From Blasia pusilla (lineage: Eukaryota > Marchantiophyta > Marchantiopsida > Blasiales), in NCBI GenBank assembly GCA_050084515.1, contig CM114272.1:38626001-38690000 (forward strand): 64,000 nt of DNA. The letters are read 5' to 3'. Positions 41,330-50,588 of the stretch are shown here, piece by piece (positions within the stretch are counted from its first letter, which is position 1; the number at the start of each line of letters is the position of its first letter). A program made the position numbers and the translations under genes. A model generated the notes under the pieces. That model was not told the origin of the DNA. It worked only from the letters and a program-made list of their open reading frames with translations, and did no database searches.

Positions 41330-42540
41330 TTTCCCAGAGTTGTTTCTCCTCAGCAGCCGTGATCTTGCCATGTCCAGGGATTCCAAGCAATTGTTCACAA
41401 ATTTATGATGTTGTTGTTAATTTGATCACTCTGGGCTTTGAACCCGGAGAGCTTTTGTAGACCTCGACCACTTTCTTCGCCACATCCTCCTTGATGTGTC
41501 TCTAAATTGCATCGGTCACAGGATGAGTGTGGGAGCCAACATGAACTGCCAGCCTTGTGTACTCTAACGTGGAACCCAAGTCGTGGACAATGAAAAATAT
41601 GAATGCATGACACGTTCCAACACAAAAAGGGGATGCTTGACAATGAGGACATCGATGGCCTCCCGGCGGTATGGTGGCACCAACCTCATATGGAGTTTCT
41701 GCATTCTTGGGAGGGAATTGCGACGTATTGATCCGCCCGTTGCGCTCTAGATACGTGCATGCTGGACTTCTACACTCCAAGGCTCCAACATATTGGCGGC
41801 GGGAGACAATCCAAGGACCATGTGGAATTGAAGCACTAGTCCGTTGAAGCCTGCACCATCGATGACAATCAGACTTTCTGTCCATATCCTTCAAGTGTCC
41901 TCCATCTTTCTTTTGAGCAGGAGCAGCAAGTGGAGGCAACTCAAAAATGCAATTACCATCGTACATGGGCGGCAACTTGTTGACAAAAATGTGCTTGAAC
42001 ATTTTCAAGGCTAGAGACGATAGCAAAATATTGCTTGATATTCGCAAGAGTAACGAGTAGGCGGACAGAGGGCCCGATTGGTGTCCGACCGATCCACTAA
42101 GGTTGACAACATCGGGAATTTCTTCAAGAAGTAAAACATTGTAACAAACGTGTGAAGCTGGAGTCGATGCCAGATGTACTGAGCTAGGAGTTGCAAACGT
42201 AGAGCTCGGTGCACTATGAAATTCTCAACCGTCTACTTAGGAAATAGAGGAATTCAGAGGCAAGTCGTAAACTCTATATTGACCATTTGCTAGAGGTGGG
42301 AGATTCCATACTTTACGGTCTGCAATCACTGGCTAGATTGTCTCACCTATTATGTCCTCCTTACTGTCCATCCTAACATCCTTGGACACAAAGATGGTTC
42401 CAATTTGGAGAAGAAATTGAACTGAGAGAAATTTTTCATCCACGAGCTTGCGGTCGAACGATTTTTGATTGAGGAAGGGCCGCTAGATGACTGCCACAAA
42501 TGAGCTTCACATAATTATCCATTCCCAGAAGATTCCACCA
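41330..42540 (-). pseudogene. MULE-like transposase, copy C5 (5' exons)
   Basis: First exon remnant 42540-42240 and the Cys-rich N-terminal segment 42047-41502 (SDCHRWCRLQR, CVGALECRSPACTY, CPHCQASPFC, VGSHTHPVTDAI). It is truncated at IPGHGKIT-like sequence near 41340. Core and SWIM finger are missing. A stop lies at 41502 and a frameshift nearby. Confidence 0.7.
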
Positions 42541-42602
42541 AGAGGAGACAGAGAATAAGAATGAGGATAAGAATGGGTATGGAAATGAGAATGAGAATGT
42601 TC

Positions 42603-42610
42603 AATTTATA
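42603..42610 (-). promoter_or_regulatory. TATA box of the transposase gene (C5)
   Basis: TATAAATT on the minus strand in the same position relative to exon 1 as in C2 and C6. Confidence 0.5.
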
Positions 42611-43477
42611 GTGAATAGGGACTCAGATTCTCTTGACAGAATCTGACTAGCAAGATGAATTTTGGTAGGTGAGATTGTCTGACATGATGGATTCAATTCT
42701 GTTGCAACCTGTCGGAGTCCGATGGGTTGCAGAATTTGGGAATCATAGACATGGGTTGCAAAGCACCCAATTCCTTATTTTTTTCCTTGTCCCAATGCAA
42801 ATTGGAAGCCGTCAGAGTCCGTTGGGTTGGTTACCCCTTCATGATGACCAATGGTCTTTTGAGACAATTTTGCTAGCATCAAAAATGAGACATCGCTTGC
42901 ATTTGCTAAGGTAACTAATCGCTGGGGACTGTTACGGGATTGTCCAACTCAGGGTAGACCTTGTGACCCGTCAGATTGCAAGAGGAACCCGAGGGATTGT
43001 TACCATTGTCGCATTGTTACCCGAGGGATAGAAAAGAGTGCAACCTGTATGTAACGAACGAGTTGCCAAGGTACCTCGCCTATAACCCCAAGATGAGGGA
43101 AGCGTGCAACCCGTCGGCCTCTGACGGGTTGCGCAAGTGCCTCGCCTTGTAACGCTTACATGAAGGAAGCGTGCAACCCGTCGGCCTCCGACGAGTTGCG
43201 CAGGTATCCCGCCTTGTTACCCCAAGACGAGGGAAGGGTGCAACCTGTCGGTCTTCGATGGGTTGCGCGGGTACCTCGCGTTCTTCCCCAAAGACGGCGG
43301 AGGTGCGCAACCTGTCGGACTCTGATGGGTTGCCAAGATAGCTCGGCTAGGACGGATGCCTCCAACCTGTCGAAGACCGTCAGGTTGGTGGTTTTCACGT
43401 CCAGACCTCCATAACGGCCGACACGTCGCCGTCGGAACGACGGTGCGACCCAACGGTCAGCCCAACGGCTTGAAAAG
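42611..43477. repeat. Divergent promoter region of C5 with 67-bp palindrome array
   Basis: No gene. A palindrome at about 42703-42730, then an array with palindrome starts at 43040, 43106, 43173, 43240 and 43307, a period of 66-67 bp. Each unit has a spacer of the type CGCAAGTGCCTCGCCTTGTA or CCCCAAGACGAGGGAAG. It ends in the CAACGGTCAGCCCAACGGC block just before the TATA box. Confidence 0.8.
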
Positions 43478-43485
43478 TATAAAAA
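43478..43485 (+). promoter_or_regulatory. TATA box of the ParB/methyltransferase gene (C5)
   Basis: TATAAAAA, 237 bp upstream of the ATG. The flanks (GAAAAG before, GGGTTCGCTCATTTC after) are conserved in C4 and C6, which supports a real core promoter. Confidence 0.65.
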
Positions 43486-43577
43486 GGCTAGGGTTCGCTC
43501 ATTTCAAGTTTTTTCATTTCGCGATCTCGATTGCTCTTCAACGCAGCAGCGGACCATATACCAAGGGGCGCTTTACA

Positions 43578-43670
43578 AGACGACTCATCACAAGACGATT
43601 CAAGCGACTCATTAAGGTGACTCATCGAGGCGACTCATCAACGCGACTCATCGAGATGACTCATCGTGCA
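43578..43670 (+). repeat. 5' UTR short tandem repeat (C5)
   Basis: Seven copies of ACTCATC(G/A) or ATTCAAG variants in units of 10-15 bp (GCGACTCATCGA...). Matches the C4 5' UTR at 35680-35825. Confidence 0.6.
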
Positions 43671-43714
43671 CAGAAAGTAATTTCGATGTCAAGGAGTTAG
43701 CATTTTCGGAAACA

Positions 43715-44350
43715 ATGACGAGGAAAAAAACTCAAGCAAGCAAGGCTAGGAGCTTCACTCCCAAGTCCAAGACTCTTGCGTCACCATCTCCAGGGCCTCG
43801 TTCGGCTAATGAGATAAGGCAGCAAGAGATCGAGGAGCACGAAAGGGAAGCACAGATGCACAGGCAGGAGCTTCTTGGAGAACGTGTTAAGGAGGTGATT
43901 CAAAAATAGAATGCAGAGGCTGAGGCGTCGCAGGCCTTGAAGAAAAGGATCGCCGAGGAGAAACGTGAAAAGAAGCGTCTGGACGCGTCGGTGAGGAGAG
44001 CAGAATTGGCAAAAGCTCGAAGGGAAAAAATGATTGCCATTGAAGAAATCCCGGCCCATCCAACCGAAAGTGTTGAGATGCAAGAAATATCTCCGATGAA
44101 GTCCGGGGACACAATCAATATAAAATCGGCTGAGGAAACGGGAAAAGTTCAATTGACTGACGATGAGGTCATGAGGGCCGCCAGCGTGGAGATGGTGGAC
44201 ATCTCTGAAGAAGCAGGAGAGCGGTCTTCCTCGTCTCTTAGCCAGGCAAAAGAAATCGACCTCTATCAGATCGACGAGTTTCCAGTGGACTTGCCAGCTG
44301 CTGTCCCAGAGCAGTTGGCGGGCCAAGACATCAACCCAATCTTTGAGCGG
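43715..44350 (+). pseudogene. ParB/methyltransferase gene C5, exon 1: coiled-coil N-terminus
   Basis: Exactly 212 codons from ATG to the GTAAGA donor. The start MTRKKTQASKARSFTPKSK is basic. Residues about 30-110 form a Glu/Lys/Arg-rich coiled coil (KKRIAEEKREKKRLDASVRR). Residues 120-205 are acidic (EIDLYQIDEFPVDLPAAV). One nonsense mutation at 43907-43909 (AAATAG for what is CAG in C2 and C4). I do not recognise a family for this exon. It may mediate self-association or bind nucleic acid. Confidence 0.75.
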
Positions 44351-44482
44351 GTAAGATACAATCTTTGTTCTTTGAGCTATGTGAAGGCCCATGTTGCAAT
44401 TCATTGGCAATTCAGTTGCAATTCATTGGAAATTCAATATAGTCTATTGACCTTGTCCCCGTTGTGACAAGTGGTAAAGCAC

Positions 44483-44943
44483 ATGGCACTGATGGAGGGC
44501 CACAACGCCGTGAGAATTCCACTTTGCTGATTGCGGACAATGGAGTACGTCCGCGAAATTCAGTCTGACGAGGATATTGGGAAGCTGAAACAATCGGCAG
44601 CAACAACATCCTACATCGACAACTTCCCTTCGTTCTAAGTTCAGCCTTACAATGAACATGGAACCCAAGCGCTTGTGACGGAGGAGGACTTGGAACCGCT
44701 CGACACATTCTGCAGGATGAGAGATCAGGAATTCAGAAGGGCGATTGAGGGGACGGAATTCAGCTGGATGCGGAACCTGTATTTCTTCATCTGGGATAGA
44801 AACCACAGGTTTATGGCGTAGACCCAATTTGGAGAGGAGCGCCAAAACTCATTGGAGGCGCATTTCTGCGTGAAGGCAGTCGTGCTATATCCATACCCTC
44901 ATCACATGGCGATGGGGGAGATGGCCATGCATGCCATGAACAC
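44483..44943 (+). pseudogene. ParB/methyltransferase gene C5, exon 2: ParB-like domain
   Basis: 461 bp, ends in phase 2 before GTAAGTTT. Reads MALMEGHNA, then GTQALVTEEDLEPLDTF and the core MRNLYFFIWDRNHRFMA (DGNHRFMAW in C4), followed by SLEAHFCVKAVVLYP. A strand leading to D-G-x-H-R-x-x-A, then a helix, is the signature of the ParB/sulfiredoxin-like fold. In phages and bacteria this fold is often fused or linked to N4/N6 DNA methyltransferases. C5 has G to R in the signature, stops near 44530, 44637 and 44820, and an acceptor CAG mutated to CAC. Confidence 0.65.
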
Positions 44944-45734
44944 GTAAGTTTCCTCTTCCTTTATTTTGATTGCTGCAAACCGTCGGACTCCGACGAGTTG
45001 TTTAACTAGTGGTAAAAAAACATCGGATGCCTTAAAGCAACTCGTCGAAGTCCGATGAGTTGCTTGATAGGCCGCTATTTTTAGGATGTTTTTGGCCGAA
45101 AGCAACTCGTCGGAGTTCGACGAGTTGCTTGACTGGCCGATGTTTTTAGGATGTTTTTGGTTGAAAGCAACTCATCGGAGTCTGACGAGTTGCTTAACTG
45201 GCTGCTATTTTTAGGATGTTTTTGTCCGAAAGAAACTCGTTGGAGTCTGACGAGTTGCTCGACTGGCGGCTATTTTAGGATGTTTTTGGCCGAAAGTAAC
45301 TCGTCAAAGTCCGACGAGTTGCTTGAATGGCCGCTCTTTTTAGGATATTTTTGGCCGAAAGCAACTCGTCGGACTCTGACGGGTTGCATTCGGCGGCACG
45401 GGAAGGTGATCGAAGTAGGGGAGCTTGATTTTTGGCGTCAAATTGCAGCTTTACTTGAAATTGCGCAACCTGTGAGACTCTGACGGGTTGATATGTTCAC
45501 TTTTCCCACGGAGACCACTCTCTAAATACAAATTATCTGACAACCCGTCGGAGTCCGACGGATTGAAACCAGACAATCACAAATCTGAATGCAATCCGTC
45601 GAACTCGGATGGGTTGCAAAATTTAGCTCGTAGCTACCATTCCGACCATGAGATGTGACAACCTGTCGGACTCTGACGGGTTGCAGAAACCCATGTAGGT
45701 TGCAAAATTTCTTATATTGAGTTTGGATGTGCAG
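44944..45734 (+). repeat. Intron 2 of C5 with a 65-bp palindrome minisatellite
   Basis: 791-bp intron, GTAAGTTT to GATGTGCAG. Palindrome starts at 45037, 45102, 45167, 45232, 45296 and 45361 give a strict 65-bp period. Each unit is a GCAACTCGTCGGA-type palindrome plus a spacer ending TTTTTAGGATGTTTTTGGCC. Four further palindromes of the CCCGTCGG type follow without fixed spacing (about 45465, 45540, 45590 and 45658). Confidence 0.85.
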
Positions 45735-47627
45735 AATTGTATCCGAGGGGAATGTCACCCACCACTGGATCCAAGATTGCGATCGTGTGAAGAAAGTGCT
45801 AACGACGCACCCGGTAGAGTACAAGGGGTTCTTGGGCGACGCCCTTGTAAATGAGATGCTGGAAAAGGGTGCTCAAATAAAAAAAGAAACTTGGGCAAAT
45901 ACATTTATTTCCCAAGATGCAGCCGTGACAATCCTTTGCTGGTCGAAGATACAGGCCGCCAAGAAGAGCGCTTCATTGGAGCTGGAGCGGAGGGAGAAAA
46001 TGACTATTTCGGAGCGTGCTAAGTTCATCCAAGCTGTAGTATCTATAGCTATGAAGTACACTGCAACCAAGATGCAGCGCTACATCGCCATTCTCAACCC
46101 CGAACTTGGCCCCGATTTCTACAAGGAGTTGAAGGAAATAATCAAGCGCCAGCGTAAGAGGGATGAAGATCCGCAAGGTCGGATTGGAGAGAAAGTGTCT
46201 CTCGACCGCGTCCATAGATTCGCCCTGTCTGGAATTTCGGAATTTAGGAGAATCTGACTTATGAAAATCTGTCTCGAGGGCACAGAGGCCCAAAAGAGGG
46301 CGGCATACCATCCTCTGGGTGTCTGTGATCCAGTGATCTCCCACTGGCTCCGTGAATGGTCATACTGGGACGCGTTGCGGCTTCTCGGGAAGTCCATGCT
46401 CGTGGGTCTCCAAGCGGAGCTAAAAAAAATAAAGCCAGTTCCGGAGGAAGCAAACCTGGAGAGTGCTAAAGATTTTGAACTTTGGTTGGATGACATCCGG
46501 GACAAGCCCATAAAAAACCCAGGCTTTAGGACGATGTTCAAGGATCACATCCTTCCTCATGCGGACCTTGATGAAGAAATAGAGGCAAAGAAAAGGGATT
46601 TCGCAAAGAAAAAGTGAGATCTTCAGGAGTAGGCGGCCGATGCATCTTGACTTAGAGCTGCCCAACGCATGGTGTTCAGAAACCTTGTCCATTGTAAGAA
46701 TGCACGTACGTGACAAAAAATACCGGCAGCCTGCACTATGATGCAGTGGCCGCAGGTAGGGATGACATCCCCAATTTTGTGCAGCCTGAAGACTTTTTCG
46801 AAGGAGATGCGGAGGAGCTAGCCCTTGAGACAATGGAGTTGGTGTCCAAGGTCGTCACCGCCAAGGACAAATCTACAACGGGTCTCAAAGCCAAGGCGAG
46901 GGGATCAAAGAATTCTAAGGCCGAGTCTTCCCAAAAAGAGGTTGAGAATTCAAGGCCAGAGGCGGAATCGTCGGGGCGAGCGGAGATAGAGGGTCGGACC
47001 AGGTCCTCCGCAAAAAAAACTCCACCAGAGTTTGAGGTAATAGAGTCCCCAACAAGCCAACCGTAGACTCGGCAGAAGTGGAAGCGAGAGGCGCCAGGTT
47101 TGTCCCAGGGATCAGACCATGATGTGGAATACAATCCATCATCCTTGGGGAGACATAGAGAAACAACGACCTGGACAAGCGTCATCATTCACTGCACGAA
47201 TCTTCAGGACAAGCTGCAAAGTTTCAGTTCCCAAGCGTCAACACCCCCCATCAACAAATTGACAGCGTTGGGACGAAAGCTTCAACGAAACGTGCATGCT
47301 CCCTAGACCATCCATGGGGAGGTCAAGGAGGTGGCGTTGGATCTCCTCATCACTGATTTTCCCTTGGGGTTGCGCTTGTGGGACGAGAATCCGTCCGACG
47401 ATGTCCCAGACTGGAATGTCCCTCTTTCTTATGACCAGATCGTGCTCCTGTTTTCCTTTGCAGACGCTTATCTCAGTGACAGGGGCTGTTTCTTGGTCTT
47501 GACTGGAGGGAGCGAGGACGAGCTCTTCAACCTGCAGTGCGTCAAGAGGTTGCTGAAGTGGAGGATGGCGCAATCGTGGGTCATCAAGAATGAGTACCCA
47601 CTCTGATCTGCGACGAGTCAAATCCGG
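45735..47627 (+). pseudogene. ParB/methyltransferase gene C5, exon 3: helical region and methyltransferase N-half
   Basis: Begins A|ATT so that it completes the exon-2 codon. Segments: IVSEGNVTHHWIQDCDRV; WANTFISQDAAVTILCWSK; YIAILNPELGPDFYKELKE; then LMKICLEGTEAQKRAA, LLGKSMLVGLQAELKK and KKRDFAKK (all helical). After a small deletion near 46700 come the FFEGDAEELALE and charged linker, then LDLLITDFPLGLRLWD at the motif IV position, SYDQIVLLFSFADAYLSDRGCFLVLTGGS, and SWVIKNEYPL. The last part resembles motifs IV to VIII of beta-class amino-methyltransferases, with DPPY degenerated to DFPL/DLPS. Ends at donor GTAAGG after SQIR. A stop at 46258 (CGA to TGA), stops near 46617 and 47065, and one frameshift make it inactive. 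Confidence 0.7.
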
Positions 47628-48150
47628 GTAAGGGCTCTAAATCCATATCCAAATTGTCTTGCTCCGACGGGTTGCATCTCTGCATGCAACCTGTCGGATT
47701 TTCTGAGCTAAAGACTTTGGTGGTGCAATCCGTCTGAAAGCGACAGGTTGCAAATTTACCGCAAGTCTCCATTGCTTGAATGCAACCCGTCAGAACTCGT
47801 CGGGTTGCAAGTGCTTATGCTTTTCCTTATGTTTCTGGAATGATGCAACCCATCTAAGAGCAACGGTTTGCTCTTAGCCAACCATGGGTTGCTCTAAGCC
47901 AACAACCTGTCACCTTATGACGGGTTGCTCATGGCAAAAAAAATCACTAACACTTGTAAAACAACCCGTTGGACTCCACCAGGTTGCTCCAATGTTAGGA
48001 CTATAACTAAGTTCTGTGGGGTTAAGCGAAGTTCTTTGGGAATGAGTTGCACATTGTGTCACCATTCTGATAGTATACCTTTCTTGTTGTTGCATACTGA
48101 AATTAGTTCTTTCTTGTTGCTGACATTTTTTCCAACCTACTTCTTTACTT
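47628..48150 (+). repeat. Intron 3 of C5 with palindromes
   Basis: 523 bp, GTAAGG donor. The acceptor AG is mutated (TTTACTT where C4 has TTTACAG). Palindromes at about 47665, 47727, 47781, 47845, 47890 and 47962 with more mismatches than intron 2. Confidence 0.7.
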
Positions 48151-48663
48151 ATGGACCACTTCTTTGTCTACTGTTTTGTAATGCCCGAGCACAACTTCCA
48201 AGTGTTTTAGATCCTCAATCCATAGGATCCATGTTCCGATGGGTACAGCTTAGATAGTTTATACAATTCCCCCTCGGGAATTTACATGCAAAATGGTACC
48301 CCCTTACTTGGAGGAAGGGAAAAGTTGCCAGCGTTGATGCAAACGCTCATCAAGCTCTGCTCAAGGCCGGGTGACTTGGTGTTCGACTTAGTGGGCCTTT
48401 CAGGGGCGAGTATCAGAGGCGCCTGGCGGAGTGGCAGGAACATTCTCTGCCTTGAGGGAAGGCAGGAAGTGTTTGACCTTTGCAAAGAGGCAAAGGCACA
48501 TAATGACAGGCTAGTTGGGGCGTACATCTCTCCTCCGAAGCCGAGAGCTCTGGTTCCAGACCCACCATTGGTAGGGACAACATCGTCACTTCCCACGATT
48601 TCGAAAATCGGGAGGGCAAGGCCGACAGTAATTGAGGAAGAGCTCTCGGACAATGACGAGTGA
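48151..48663 (+). pseudogene. ParB/methyltransferase gene C5, exon 4: SAM-binding motifs
   Basis: 171 codons to TGA at 48661. MDHFFVYCFVMPEHNFQVF, a short link, then LPALMQTLIKLCSRPGDLVF, DLVGLSGASIRGAWRSGRNI and LCLEGRQEVFDLCKEA. The pattern (K)P..LMQTLI..CS.PGDLV.D...G.SG.S..A...GR....E is that of motif X and motif I, which in beta-class N4C/N6A methyltransferases come after motif IV. Family members have DPF.GSG; here it is DLVGLSG, so the Pro-Phe is changed but the glycines remain. It ends with a Pro-rich and acidic tail (EEELSDNDE). One stop at 48208 (TTTTAG). Confidence 0.7.
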
Positions 48664-49436
48664 GTTCAAAGAACTCAAGGACCCAGCTTGACTGCAGCGT
48701 TTTGGAGTAGGGATTTATTTGATGACGAGGCAGAAGAATTCATAGAATAGATCAAATGTACAGTTTCGAGCTTCCTTCGGATGTAATAAAGGACAAGATT
48801 TTTTCGAACAATGATGGTGTTTGTAAAAGTTTGCTGAATATCTTTTTTGGTCTTGTCGATTGTGATCGTCTATGTACTCCGACAGTTTATTTTGCAACCC
48901 GTCAGATTGCCACGGGTTGCAACTTTTCACTTTTTGTGCACGGCACCTTTTTAACCACTTCCAAGAAACCTGTCAGATTTTGACACGTTGGCTACGTGAG
49001 TGATTGGACTCTTTCCCTGTTAGTCCAACTTTACAAGCATTCTGGCGGGCTTCTTCACTTTGGCACCTTCCCCTAGTTTCGTCAAACAAGTCTTAGGCTT
49101 CCTCTCTTCTCTAAGACGTGTTGGATTCCTACTACCTGGCTGAGGACATGATGGTGTCTCCAAAGACGGAGCACATATTGATACTGGATGGATGTCACCT
49201 TGCACAGCGTACAAGATTTACTGCCGAAGAAGGCGGTGGGACTCAAATCAGGTTACATGGGACCGTTATGGTGTACCTAGGGGGTGCCAAGGCTCTCCAA
49301 TTCGCCAACATTTTTGATCCCCATCTACAATTAGCCAGAGGAGCCACTTGTATCCCAGGACATTCCTTTTGTATAGGAACCTAGGAGAGTTAGGAGTAAA
49401 TTTGTAGATGACGAGGCTGAAGAAATCATAGACTAG
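48664..49436 (+). pseudogene. Distal tail module of C5
   Basis: After exon 4 come two acidic-end modules: near 48720-48750 (FDDEAEEFIE) and at 49380-49436 (EPRRVRSKFVDDEAEEIID, stop 49434-49436). Between them are a palindrome at about 48895-48921 and the block TGWMSPCTAYKIYC...RRWDSNQVTWDRYGVPR at 49180-49280. It is conserved with C1, C3 and C4. It probably encodes an alternative or extended C-terminus, but frames do not join without splicing. CAG to TAG at about 49375-49377. Confidence 0.5.
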
Positions 49437-49838
49437 ATGAAATGTACATTTCCGAGCTTCCTTCGGATGTAATAAAGGACAAGATTTTTTAAAACGATAA
49501 TGGTGTTTGTAAAAGTTTGTTGAATATTTTGTTTGGACTTGTCGATTGTGATCGTCTAGCTACTTAGAATGTTTATTTTGCAACCCGTTTGTTTCGGACG
49601 GGTTGCAACTTTTCAGTTTTTCACCACTGCAACTTTTTAACCATTTCCAAGCAAGCTGTCAGATTCTAACAGGTTGGCTGCTTGAGTGATCGGACTCTTT
49701 TCCTATGAGACCAACTTCTGAGGCATTGGGGCGGGCTTCTTCACTTTTGGCTCGTTCCCCTAGTATTGTCAAACCAGTTGTAGGCTTCTTTTCTTCTCTA
49801 AAACGTATTGGATTCCTATTGCCTGTCGGATTGCCATT
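49437..49838 (+). other. Distal 3' region of C5
   Basis: 400 bp non-coding, homologous to 29490-29930 of C4 in reverse. Holds one palindrome (about 49579-49608) and a half-eroded one at 49652-49675. The join to an inverted exon-3 fragment is at about 49838. Confidence 0.6.
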
Positions 49839-50170
49839 TCTCCCCAATCCGACCATGCGGATCTTCATCCCTTTTCCGCTGGCGCTTGATAATCGCCTTC
49901 AGCTCCTTGTAGAACTCCGGACCAAGTTCGGGGTTGAGAATGCTGATGTATCGCTGCATCTTGCTCGCCGTGTATTTCCTTGCTGCAGATACTGCAGCTT
50001 GGATGAATTTTTGCGGCGCCAGACGCAGATACCTTCTCCCTCCGCTCGGCTCGGTCGGCGCTTTTCTTGTGGCTTTGTGTCTTTGACCAGCAAAGGATGG
50101 TTACGGCTGCATCTTGGGAAATAAACTTATTTGCCCAAGTTTTCTTTTTAATCTCAGCACCCTTTGCAAG
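49839..50170 (-). pseudogene. Inverted exon-3 fragment of the ParB/methyltransferase gene
   Basis: On the minus strand: KKTWANKFISQDAAVTILCW, then frameshifted sequence that matches ILNPELGPEFYKELKAIIKR. It corresponds to 45860-46190 of C5. It lies between C5's 3' region and end A of C6. So either C6 inserted into exon 3 of another, now lost copy, or this is a rearrangement scar. Confidence 0.7.
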
Positions 50171-50588
50171 GAGGTGCGGTAAGAGGAGAGGAAGAGAGGA
50201 AGAGAGGAGAGAGGAGAGAGGAAACTTCCTTCAACCGAAATAGATACTTTTTTTTGAAGAGAGTTTCCGTTGGGTTGAAGAGAGGAAACTTTTTGTGTGA
50301 ATTTTTTTGCACTTTTTTGTTCATTTATTAAACAATCCCACTGTTTTTTTTTCCTCTTCCATATTTTGGCAACCCCTTTGAGTCCGACAAGTTGCAAATT
50401 GCACAAAATTTAGAAAACTGAAAAATCAGTGGAATCATAAGTGTGGAACCAATCACTTTTTCCATCCAAGGTCTGGAAAAAATCTATCATTTGCCCTGGG
50501 CTGAATAGAGTTCAAGCTCACAGTGAAGGTTGAGAAAAAAATAAAAGTACAATCTTAAACTTCATTTTGCATCCTCACAGTGGTTTGT
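50171..50588. repeat. End A and subterminal region of C6
   Basis: GTGCGGTAAGAGGAGAGGAA, then a GGAAGAGA run, poly-T, a degenerate palindrome at about 50370-50398, and the 3' flank of the transposase gene. Very similar to 14022-14480. Confidence 0.65.

Larger units (their letters stand above)
41327..49838. mobile_element. Composite element copy C5 (partial transposase, full ParB/methyltransferase gene)
   Basis: Divergent pair: transposase 5' exons on minus (42540-41330, truncated) and the most readable ParB/methyltransferase gene on plus (43715-49436). It continues with the 3' region to 49838, where an inverted exon-3 fragment intervenes. End A is missing on the left (replaced by the gypsy-1 LTR) and end B is missing on the right. 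Confidence 0.8.

Noticed and set aside
44944-45734. Regularly spaced palindromic repeats that superficially look like a CRISPR array
   Set aside because: The 'spacers' are themselves near-identical (one 65-bp unit), the arrays sit in introns of a transposon gene with GT-AG borders, and there are no cas genes or prokaryotic context.
46700-46740. Short intron between the KNAG-type and PAAYKLW-type segments of exon 3
   Set aside because: GT and AG dinucleotides are present, but the interval is about 25 bp and C1 and C4 read through in the same frame, so exon 3 is continuous.
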